Origin: Embiotoca jacksoni
Lineage: Eukaryota > Chordata > Actinopteri > Embiotocidae
Direction of reading: 5' to 3'
Length of the DNA stretch: 64,000 nt
Assembly: GCA_022577435.1 (NCBI GenBank)
Contig: JAKOON010000002.1
Coordinates: 8,024,001 to 8,088,000 of the forward strand
Made by a program: the position numbers and the translations under genes. The notes below the pieces were generated by a model, which searched no databases, was not told the DNA's origin, and worked only from the letters and a program-made list of their open reading frames with translations. Positions within the stretch are counted from its first letter, which is position 1. Every line of letters begins with the position of its first letter. Positions 37,601-48,741 of this stretch are shown in pieces.

Positions 37601-39977
37601 GAAGGACCCACATGAAAAAAGAACTGTTCTATGAAAAATGTACCAGATGTACAATAAATCCAATATACTGCTTACACAATAAAATAAAAACACATACATA
37701 TATTCTGCAAACAGAACTTATTTTTCTATTTCTGTGAGGGGTGCCAGAGAGCAGCATTGCCACAGCAGGCCATCTTCTCTCCTACAGAACTCAGCAGCAG
37801 ACAGGAGGAAATTGGTCTCTGAGGACAAAAGCAGCATTAAGGCACTATGAATTAAAAAAAGGCGTAGAGTACAGTGAAGTCACTTTCTTGGAGACATGAC
37901 GTTGTTGAGGTGTTAGTAGTCACATTAATGTCAAGCGATTGCCTTCTCCTGAGGCTTTGATGTCTGAACATATAGCCTCTATCCAAGAATCATCAGAAAT
38001 GAATGATTACACCACCCTAAGTGTGAGTAGGGCTCTTTACTGGAGCCGGAGGAGCTCAGACAGCAGTGAGGTTAAAATGATCCTGATGATGCCTCTTATT
38101 TTTTTCATGCTGCACTGTCTTGTTGAGCTCTGTGGGCTCGGCATAATTGCTTTGTATGCTGCAATCAATGCAGAGCCACCAAAAAAAGCATATGCATTAA
38201 ATTTCTATTCATATGTCACATCAGAGCTCTTTTTTTATATGCAACAATGAATAGAGAGGAAAAAAAGAGACTGACTGACTGACTAACTGACTGACTGACT
38301 GAAAATTGCTGTCTCAACAAGCACATATCCATCCACATACTGCAAATGACATATAGAAAAGACCGAATTTCACACTCTGCTTTCTATAGAGCAGAATTAG
38401 GCTCCATCAGAGCTGAATAAGTATGATGGGAAAGGACAGTGAGAGGCTTTCTAGTAATCGTGCATGTCAGGGAAGATTTCTCTCAGGCAGAAAATGTGGA
38501 GTTAAGAAGAAGAGTGAAGTGCGGATAAATGAGGTAGGCAGGGCTTGATGGATTCCAGAGGAGGATGACTGACCACTAATTGAGGAAGAGGCGCCCCTGT
38601 TGTGTCTCTCCGCATGTCGCCGAGACAATGGAGGGCAAATTAGGTTTCTCGAAGTCATACAGGGGATATAAGGTGTGATGGAGTATAATGGAGCCAAATG
38701 AAATGAGGTGATTTAGACTGAAAGATGCAGAGGACACAGGTCCTTAGGGGAGCTTGCAGCCACTGGAGTGTGAAAAGTTATAAGAACTTAGGTATTATGA
38801 GCCCAGATAAGTCAAACTCTGTGTCGCTAACTTCTTATCATGGACAGTAGAGATGTCAAATCCAACATTGCAGGTACAGTTTTACATGGAGGCCGGTTTC
38901 ACCCAGTTCGCGCAATGTGAATACAAGAGGCTGAGCCATGAATATGTCATCAAATGTATGTGTGTGTGTTTGCATGGGTGTACAGTGTATGTTAAGTCAG
39001 TTTTATTTCTTTTGCCTCCTGAAAAAATGTCTCACTGGGCTTCACAAAAAGGAAAAATAAATAGATTGTGACCCACAATAGAAAAAGCTCTCTCACGCAC
39101 AGAGAAAGAAATGTTGGGGAATGAAATTCAAAGACAGACCTCACCTTGAACCCTTCTCATCTAAAGGAGCAGGCAGTGTAGTTGACAGGTTTGGGGACTG
39201 CCTGGAGAATGTGTCATGGCGAACAGTCCTCCAAATTAAACAGCAAAATGTGGCTTTTTTTTGTCTGTGCTCTTTAAAACTGCTATAAAAATAAAAACAG
39301 TCCTGTGGTCTCTAGAATATGTTGAGAAGTGAGCAGCCAGCCCCAGTTTGTGCCCCCCGTGTATTAGCATACATTCAGGTCACAGAGCTTACCACTAGTT
39401 TCTCCAGAAGTAAATTAACTGGCAATGTTTGAAAAACCCAGAAGGCTCTTAAAAAAAAGCACCTTTTTTGAAGTATCCCCACAATCCTCAACCTAAAAAT
39501 CATCTCTACCAGACTCTTCTGATCATCTGAATAAAAAAGTGTTCTGTTCACTGATGTTTGAACTTGTAAAAGTTGCAACTCTGACACAGTGTGAAATCCT
39601 TGCAAAAGGAGAGCATGTAACAAGATGGTGTAATCAAAAGAATGACAGTCGAAATTCAATTGGATTCAAGGATGAGTAGGAGGTCAAAGGTCAGCTTCAC
39701 AAACACTTCTGCACAAACACTTTTCGGGCCATTATTCAACACCGTAACTGAGGAACAGAAGGAAAATGTGTGAATGTATTTCACATTTGTTCAAAGACTG
39801 AATTGGTGACAGTAATCTTGTGTGTCCACCTTCCAACTGTGCAGATTGTAAAGATCTTCTAAGCTGTCAGGTTGAAGATGAGTGTGAAGCATCCACCTTT
39901 TAGAATTTGTTGTAGCTCCTTTGCAGCAACACCCATATTTTAAGCATTGTCTGCTGTCATTGCACCAACTTTGTGTT
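34641..39977. other. Intergenic DNA, no gene seen
   Basis: Unique sequence with a GACT tetranucleotide repeat at 38269-38300. A 103-codon plus-strand frame at 37939-38250 has one hydrophobic stretch but no recognisable family. It is probably chance. Confidence 0.5.
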
Positions 39978-40085
39978 CTATCAGAGTCAGTTTTATTGGC
40001 CAAACATGTGAACACGCGCAAGGAGATTGACCCAATTTTTTGTTTCTCTTCATAAATGAATTTAAACACTAATACAGTGGACATA
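39978..40085 (-). repeat. Retroposon 3'-tail-like fragment
   Basis: ATCAGAGTCAGTTTTATTGG with CCAAACATGTGAACACGCG and AAGGAGATTGACC on the plus strand is the reverse complement of the common fish retroposon end 'CAAATTCCTTG…AACATACTTGGCCAATAAA…GATTCTGA' (recollection). Only the 3' end is present. A degenerate AGTCA repeat follows at 40099-40130. Confidence 0.45.
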
Positions 40086-40130
40086 CAGCAGAGCAAGTAA
40101 GCCAAGTCAAGTCACAGTCAAGTCAAATCA

Positions 40131-43100
40131 ATCCTATTTGAATATCCCTTAAATACACTTAATTATTTCAATGAAATACCTTTAAAGTCTTCACTACATA
40201 TATTGAACAGATGTAAACTGCAGCTGTAATGGTTAGCGGAGGCATTCAACCATGAGGCAGTAATTCTAGTTATTTATGTTCCTGCCTCTGTTATCTACAG
40301 AGGTTCTTTCATCTACAGTGTAATATAAAATGGGTTTTGCTAACTACTCTCTGCTAATTGCAGGCTGACTCAAAGTGAATGCATGATCCATGATTGTAAC
40401 AGAGCATGTTGACGCCTCACTTGTGTCCCCCGGATCCCAAAGTGTTTCGCTGAACAATAAATCCTCTCTGAATCATTGGAGACATCAGATGGTGTCTTTG
40501 TTCTAACCACCAGTCAACTATTGCCTGCATGTTGCTGCCATTTAGTTAGATCTTTGTTAGTTCAGTTAGTTCCAAAACATTACAAATTATCCACAAGTAG
40601 CAGCAGCAGGAGGAACAGAAGAAGACACAAAGTTTGTCTGAGCAATAATACCCACGCTTTAGTACTATAACACAATGCACCACTGTTTGCTGCTGGTACC
40701 ATCAGCCTGAGCTTTTATCAGATAGAAAAGTTTGAACTGTGCCTTGAAGGGACATCATATCATTTGAATAAACATCGTAATAAAGAAAGACTGTGAGGGA
40801 TAGAAAATCCCACTAAACACATATTACCCATCTGTTCTCATTTCTCCAGCATGTGCATGTTGTGTATGTGTGTGTGTTTGTTGTTGTTGTGTGTGTCTAA
40901 ATGTTCAGCAGTAATGGTACACAGCATAGAAAAGGATCAAGTGTTTTCATGGTGCAGCACATTAGGACAAAGCCAATAAAGTAATCAATGTGTGTGGAGC
41001 AGAATAGAAAGAACCGAATATATTTTGATATTGGTGTTCCACCAGGATGTCAGAGTCGATTGTGTGATTATGTTTGACCAAATGATGCCGTTTGCACCAG
41101 TTTTATTTGACAGTTTTTGGTTCATTACGCTCTCTCGCCTTTTTACAACAAATTGAGATGTAAAATCAACAAAACTGGGGGAATAACATTGAAACCGTAT
41201 TTAAGCATACTGGGTATCATCCATGAAATGTCACAATTCTGCTTTGCAAAAGTCAGAACTCGACAGCTTGAGGAAGAATCATAACTAGATAAGCACTCAT
41301 AGAGCAGATCTCAGTCAAGACCAATCATCCACTCGTCTATAGCGTGCAAATCTGCAACCGCAACTTCGATATATGTCTGAAGATATTTTTAGTTGTGTCC
41401 CCAATTTAAAGGGTTCCAGTACTGCCCCATGAAACCACTGTCCCCGACTTCTCCAAACTGGTGTAAAGGGCATATTGGGAAAAATCCTGTGTGCCACTGC
41501 ACTGGTGAGACGGTGGACCATCAAAATATCAGGGATCTCTTTACTGGCCTTCTCTGTGCAAACGTTAGCATGTGTTAAAGTACTAAATATTATGTTAAAT
41601 GATAATTACTTTGACACACACACACAAGAAAAACATTGTCATTCAGAAACATTTTCCAATTATTATATTTACTTACCCTGTTTGAAATCAGATTTTTCAG
41701 GTAGAGCTCAGAGCAAGTAAGAAATATGTACAAAATGTTTCATGGTTCTGGCCACTGCTGCATGTATATGTGACTTGTGAGGGCTCTGAGAAAATCACAG
41801 TGTTACTTTAATCCCATGTTACTCTTGTCCCCCCACTCGCCAGTTTACACTCACTAAACAGTTTGAAACCACTACAACAAAGCTAAAGAAATCTAATCAG
41901 GAGATGATTAGGTGAGAGCCAATGTTTTCCACCTCCACAGGAACTCTTTACCTCCATCTTGCAATCAAAGCTCATTGAGAAATGATTATTCAAACTTACT
42001 CATACTATAAACAGACTACAAACCAAAACCAGAACGCTTTTGGTACTGAATCTGGATTCAAATAAGGACATCTGTGCATACAGAGGTTATCCCTGCAGGT
42101 GAAAGTGGATCGAATCAGAGCTGAAATTTTCCCTTGAGATTTGGGCAACTTTAATTTTCAGTCATGAAATGCAGAATTTTTAATAATGGAACGTCATTTA
42201 TGTTAGAATTTGTGCAGATTTTAAGACTTTCATGCCTCTGTGGTGATTCTTGATGGAGGACAGCAATGTTTCAGACTATCTATTTAGTGTTGTTTGTATT
42301 ATTTTGCACACAAACAAATCAGATCTGAACAATGGGAACAGAGTACTCGTCAGTCAAGTCATGCTCAGCTGAGATACAGCACACCGTCAACGTGTCAGTT
42401 CAGCCTGATGGCTATAGCTATTTTTTTTAGTTTTACAGGAAAACTATTTCATATCTCTCTAAATGACCAAATTAGCCTGTAAAATGAAATACATCCACTT
42501 GTTACACAGTGACCAGCAGCATTTGCCAACACAGAGATGGTGCCCATCAACCACAGCCTGCACTAATGGACACATGGCAAAAAGAATCTGTATCACACAC
42601 GACTTTATACAGACACACTTTGATAAAACAAGGCCTGGCCTCAGAATATTACCCGTCACATGTGTGTGTGCAACAGGTGGCAACTGAATTCATGTTGGTC
42701 ATTTCTCCAGCTGGAGCTAAAAGTATGGATGAAGTTCAGCTCTAACTAGGCTTTGCACACAAACACCGGTGGTTACATCTGCCTTTCCTGTAGCTTTTTA
42801 CCAATTGGTGCTCATTGGCCTGACTGCTGCAACCAGGAACAGGAACAGCCAGCAAAGCATTTAAAATATGATGGATGTGCAGATGGAGTGCGCAGTGCGA
42901 GTGAGGTTAGATAGGTGTATGACTGCAAAGTGGTGTAATTGAAATAGAAATGTCACCAAATTTGCTCTATTATTATTGATACATCTGGAAAAGTACATTT
43001 GATAAACAGCTGTCATCGCCTCCATCAAAAATAATAATCATGATAAATAGCTACTTCTTCACAGAAACACTAATTTCCACACATATCACGACTCCTTTAT

Positions 43101-44444
43101 CATACTTTATTTACATCTTCACATGGGTTATTACACCAAAGGGATCCTCACTGACCCACTTCCATCTCCGCATGGTGATTCCTCATTTCAAACTTTAAGC
43201 CAAGTAAGGTTTATTATTAGGTTTTTAGTTTTCTTTGAGACGAGCCTTCCATGTTGCTGAGCCCTTTGGTGGTCCGGTTCTGTGTTAAATTATTTGACAT
43301 GTACACCAGGATCAAAAGCCCTAATGCATCTTGTGCGGCCCCTGTGTGTTATGCAAATGTAGGTGTTTTAATGAAGGGAGTCATGAATAATTCAGGAGTG
43401 GTGTTCCACAGCAAACACACCGCAGGAGCAAAATTCAGAGGAAAAGAATTGCTCTGGTAAAATAAAAAGTGATGTTGATGTGTCTCTGCCTTCTGTTTGA
43501 TATCCAGAAACTGCTCATCACTTGATCATTAACAAACATCAGCAAACTGAAATAACCCAATTAATTAGTACAGTGGAGTACAGGAGATGCGCTCTCTGCG
43601 TCCACTCGACTCCTCATGCTGCTGCCAACCTTTTGAACTTCAATAAAACTGAGTATCACGCAGAGATTTCAAACTCAATTTGTCTTTTTTAAGAGGTTGT
43701 GTACAATACTAGAATCTGATTACTGCCTACAAAGCAAAGTTAAAAGGAACACACTCCAGGCCAAATGAATCATTATAAACAAGCATTTTGATGCACTAAA
43801 AATATCATTAAAAACATCACTGCGGGTGAGCAGGTGCAGTGTTCGAACGTGAACAAATAAAAAAGTCATTTTCGATTCCACTGTGCGAATTACGGCTGCC
43901 ATTTTTCACACGGCTCTGTCGCCGAGTTTGAGGAGACCATTGTGCACGGATTGTGGTTTGTGCCAAGTTCTTGCTTTTGACAGCCCTGAGCTAAGCAAGG
44001 AAGGTGAGAATTATTCTCCACCCACACAGCACTTACAAGTCTCTTATCTAATCCTGCGGCAGTCGTCGAGATGAAACCCTTTGTTGGATCAAACTGTTGA
44101 CCCGAACGAGCCCAGACTGCATTCTTTAATGATGCGAACACCTGAGTAGTTTCAAATCATCATTGATCAAGCGCCATTTTGTTGACGTAAGTGTTGTCAT
44201 TTTCTAAATGACAGCCGGCGAGAGCATCGCTTTCAACCATCTCCGCCTGCTGCCAATCACTTTCAAGTAATGCAGACACAGTAGCAGTTGAACATCCCAG
44301 TGTCCACTTTATCCAGATGTCTAAAGCGCCCCTCTGCTCCATGATACATCCAGGCGGACTTTGTAATCATATTACCAATGCATGTCTCATTAGTTTCTGC
44401 CACGGCTGAGTGTCCCTGCTTCCTCCCGCTCTCGTCCCCTCGCT

Positions 44445-44446
<2 letters not shown>
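40131..44446. other. Intergenic DNA, no gene seen
   Basis: Mostly AT-rich unique sequence without transposon ends. The last 300 bp (44150-44400) are complex and might be a conserved element. Confidence 0.5.

Positions 44447-44514
<68 letters not shown>
44447..44514. repeat. (CA)n microsatellite
   Basis: About 68 bp of uninterrupted CA. Confidence 0.95.
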
Positions 44515-44516
<2 letters not shown>

Positions 44517-47500
44517 CACAAACATCCACTCAATTGCTGGCTGGCATTTGAGAGTGTCTGGGCTTGCATCTAAAGCAGTTTACTGGGGAAATAATAGCCC
44601 TCTAAAAGGATTCTCTGAATGCAGAATTATTCCTTTCCATTTGAATTCTAGCGAGACAAATTAAATTTTAGCAGGAGGTGAGTGTAGCATCTCATTGGGA
44701 TGACAAAGGGATCAACAGAAACAGGGGAGGAACACCTGAATTAAATGGGAGCTCTTCCGGCTGTTATTGTGACTGAAACAGCTTTTATTTAATTTGAAGT
44801 ATTGATGCAGATTTTTTGGGGGGGATTTTCTCAAAAGTGGAATCAATATATTAGAAAGTTTTAATGAAACAGACAGAATGTTTTTTTGTTTTTTTTAGCC
44901 TGTTCCCATCACAGTCTTTTGAATGCTCTGGCTGTGACTATTTTCATGTTAGTTTGCTTTGCATTTCAATACAAAGGCAGCATTGGTCCCACATCCACTT
45001 AAAACATGCCGAGAGGGAAGGCCACCGGAAGACTATCGTGAAACAGTCACTCCGATTGGGTATCAAGGTCATGAGCTGTCTTTCTTATTCGCTTTTCTCC
45101 ATCTGTGATGTTGCTGAAACATGTTTCACTGAACAGCGGTGCTGTCAAATAACCTTCAATACTCAGCCCACCCTGTAACCTCTTTCTCTGGTAAGGCAGC
45201 TCGCAGATTGAACATGAGAGCATCTGTGTGTTGCTCTAAATGGCCTTGACTGGCTGTTGGTCCCTTTTAAAAATCCGGAGCTGGTTTGACTCCCGACATT
45301 GATTCCCCCTGCAAATGGTTTAACTGCATTCCTTCAAAAGCCGCCAAAGAAAAGAAGGTCTTCCTTAAGAGCATCGCCAGAAATACCTGTCACAGTTCCC
45401 CTCTCTGTGAACTCGACGGTGTTTAATATTGATGAGATCTTTCGTGGCCTTCATGCTAGGTGGCGGAGGCGGGGGCGGGGGCGGAGGGGGCGAGGGCAGT
45501 TGTAGCGTAAATGCACTATGTAGCACCTGTTTTTGTGTAGTGTCCTCTCCTTGCAGCTTCACTTGGTTTAAAGTTGATACAACGTCGACTCCAACTCACA
45601 GCGAGCGTGAGCGTGCTATCGATTTCCTCCCACCAGGCAATTTCCAGGGTGCTCGGCCTAAATATCAGCTCCGATCACATCGACTGAAAGGGAGTGAACT
45701 GCTTTGAGCTCGGATCTATGAGTTTGTGTGCGAGTGTTCGTCTTCCATCACTGATAACATGAGCGAAGTGCTATGCAACAAGCAGGGTCATTCAATTCGG
45801 CACGGATTCAGGTAATGTTAATATCCTGACGTGTAATCGTTCTAAAACAGCGCTATTATGACTTTTCTAAAGGTCACCTGCATGACCTCAAAATAAATTA
45901 AGTAGGGCAAAAAAAAAAAGCTGCTTGTGTGACACTCAGGGGACGTTTTGACCGGGGTAATCTTTTGTTGTTGTTTAGAGGTATTAATGTTCCACGGAGA
46001 AAGCAATTTTAAAACGGATGAGGGTGTAATCCCTGACAATACAGGGATTATCTCTCTAAATGACCTTTATCTTGCCATGAGGCATGGAGTGCTTTTCAAC
46101 TTCACCGTCCCAAGTCTGGTTTGATTACAACGAATGCCTATTTATAATCACCCGGCTACAGACAGGCTAAACAGCAGCGTGGAAACTTTCAAAATAAAAG
46201 ATAAGGGCCTCCAAGGCATTATAGAGATACGCAAGAGGTTCGGTGGAAAGCTGAACTAAAGCCAAAAAAATAAGTTGTTTGCCCTTTAATAAATGCCCAG
46301 ATTGTGACCCCTGATAGTTTGCAACTCTGTGCGTCTTTCTGTCTTTGAATGCGCGATAAGTTTACATTTTGAATTCTAGCTTCTCATCTCTTCATTTTGT
46401 TTTTGTATTTATTTGAAACTAACAAATATCGTAAATGAAGAAGAAAAGCTCTGAGCCGTTTTATTGAAAGGCTCAAAACATAATGGAGCGAGTCAGCGGG
46501 ATCGTCTGGCTGTTTTAAGAGGGATTTAAAGAGGCTCCCGCCAAATGACGGATGAGCCGATCATCTCCCATCTTCGTTAGTCGGGATTTCTGCCTCATCA
46601 AAGGTGCTACATTTTCCCCTCAGAACTTGAAGGGGAGAGCAAGCGCTGGTTTGGTTCAGATAATTGGAGCCACGGGAACTGGTACAGTAATGGGAAAGAT
46701 TGACTACAAAGTTGACTATATTTCATAGCTAAACTTTCTTCCATATGACCAGTTCTGTTGTTTTTTCGTTTTGAAGTGACGTCTCTGTTTATTGTTTTCT
46801 CATGTTGTATACTGAGGATTCTTGTCTTTATCATCTTCAGAAAAAACACTTCAACATGTTGTTTGCTTACTAAAGTTTCTCTGGTTTGCATTTCTATGGA
46901 CCAAATCCTCTTTTACTTCAGAATAAAATACAGTATGTTATGAGTTTTACAAGAATCTTCTTCAGTTTTAAAGTGTTCCTTGTATCTTAAAAAAGCTCAC
47001 TGTTGAATGGTAAACATTAAAAAAAAAATCAAGTTTCTTGCTAATGAAACATTTAGCACTTTGAAGCCAGCCCCACTGCTACATCCTGTCTTATTACATC
47101 TGTTTAAGTAAGATTATTGAATAGGTCAAATCGCAACTTTATTTGAGTTATATGCTTGATGAATATTTTAGCAACATGCATTATGCATGCAAAGACTCAC
47201 TGCATGTATTGCACATATAACAGGAAAATATTTCTGTTTGACCTTTGTGAAAGTCGCGCTTAATTCATCTGTATTTGTATCATTTCAGTATTGCTTTCTG
47301 CTTAGTTTGTGAACCAAATCTGCTTCACAATTTTTTTTGAAAGAGCCAAGCACCAAAAAAAAAAAAAAAGAAGACGTTTTTCCTCAATGTATCCACATTC
47401 TGTGGAAGGACTCCTCAACTCGAAAGTGATCTTACCATAGAAGTGGGTGCTTTTATTTGACAGAAAATGAGCAGCAAATAGAAACTGATGAATCACTGCA

Positions 47501-48176
47501 CCAAGTAAAGAAAAAAGAAAAAAAAAACTGTGAGGAAAGTACCCGACATTAAGAATTTCAAGATAATAGAACGCCTGGTTGCCTGAGAGTGATTCATCCT
47601 GTGATATCTGGCAGAATAAAGGCACATGATTAAAGTCCAAAACCTTATAAATAGGAGTATGACAAATTGCTGTACTTTAAAAACTTTCACTTCAGTGCTG
47701 CCGAGGCCCTTAGGTGAAAGTTTTATTCACCAGTTACAGTTTTGACAAGTTCCTTAAATAAATATATTCATGATTACACTCCAGCAATATAAAACTGATA
47801 TACTCCTGCTGTAATTTCTCAGACCAACCAGATGTATGTTTGAGGAAAACTAGACACTTGAATTTGTTTTTCAGTTCATGTTGCCTTTACATTTCTGTCT
47901 CCTGAAAAAATAAAAATAAAAATAAAAAGAGTAAAAAAGAAAAGCATGTTTGATATATTGATATAAAAGGACATCAGCAATTTGATTATAAAAACATTAC
48001 AAACGATCTTCCACACACTTGCATATTAACACAAAAAAATGAAAAATTACAGTAAAAGACATGGAAGCATTTATAACTAGATATTGGCAATCATGAGAGT
48101 GATTCTGTCGTCAATAAATAGGACATCTGGCTCTGTATATCATCAGTGGACACATGAATGTCTACTCTGTGTTATT
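44515..48176. other. Region just 3' of chl1: complex sequence, no exon seen
   Basis: This has a G-rich GGCGGAGGCGGGGGCGGGGG stretch at 45460-45500, A-runs, an (AAAAT)n at 47905-47930, and complex unique blocks at 44540-44760 and 45960-46300. A longer chl1 3' UTR could extend into its right end. Confidence 0.45.
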
Positions 48177-48536
48177 TTTATTTCCTGTGTAAAACAAAAT
48201 ACATACATGATGTTTTGTGTGTTTTTTACTTTGTCTAAAATCAATGTACTATTGTGGCTGATGGGTACAAAAACACACAAAAAAAATCATCAATCACTAA
48301 AACGACGTCGTTCATTTTCTTACAGTATGTCCACAGACTCACGTTTTTCACACTGATGGGTATGACAGGTGTGTTCCTTCTTTAACTTCTGCCTGCTGTA
48401 AAACTTTCTTCATATCTGAGTCATTTTTTATAGCTCCATATTTTGGCCATTCAAGCTATATTTAATGCCGGGGAAGCTGAATTTAAAATGCATCTTGAAA
48501 GGATTGGGAGTAGACCATTTCAATTGGAGCCCGGCT
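48177..48536 (-). other. chl1: Probable 3' UTR of chl1 with first AATAAA candidate
   Basis: Downstream of the TAA, the first perfect AATAAA on the minus strand is at 48182-48177. A UTR of about 360 nt is therefore possible. Further AATAAA hexamers lie at 47727-47722 and 47457-47452, so the real end may be more distal. The hexamers occur in AT-rich sequence and could be chance. Confidence 0.4.
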
Positions 48537-48741
48537 TTATGCAGTGACAGGGCTGGGTCCGCTGGGCTCGCTCGCAGAGCCTCTGTGCTTGCGTATGGAA
48601 TATTCTCCGATAAATGAACCGTCCTCGTCGAATTCCCCTCCGCCGTCTGCGTAGTCAACCGAGCTGTCTCTGCTGACACTGTCCCCGGCTGCGTTCAGGG
48701 AACACAAGCTACTGCCCTTCAGTGGCTTTTCATCGCTGTCA
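48537..48741 (-). CDS. chl1: chl1 last coding exon: distal cytoplasmic tail, FIGEY motif and stop
   Basis: This 205-nt stretch gives residues 369-436 and ends in TAA. It starts after a tggcag acceptor with SDSDEKPLKGSS, then a serine-rich acidic part (SVSRDSSVDYADGGGEF), DEDGSFIGEY, and a divergent end (GPSPVTA). FIGQY is the ankyrin-binding motif of L1-family tails; mammalian CHL1 has FIGAY and this protein has FIGEY, with the tyrosine kept. The C-terminal 20 residues are diverged from known family ends and show no SLE- or NSFV-like terminus. Confidence 0.94.

Noticed and set aside
37939..38250. 103-codon plus-strand open frame with a hydrophobic stretch
   Set aside because: No family resemblance, no splice or promoter context, and its length is expected by chance in 64 kb.
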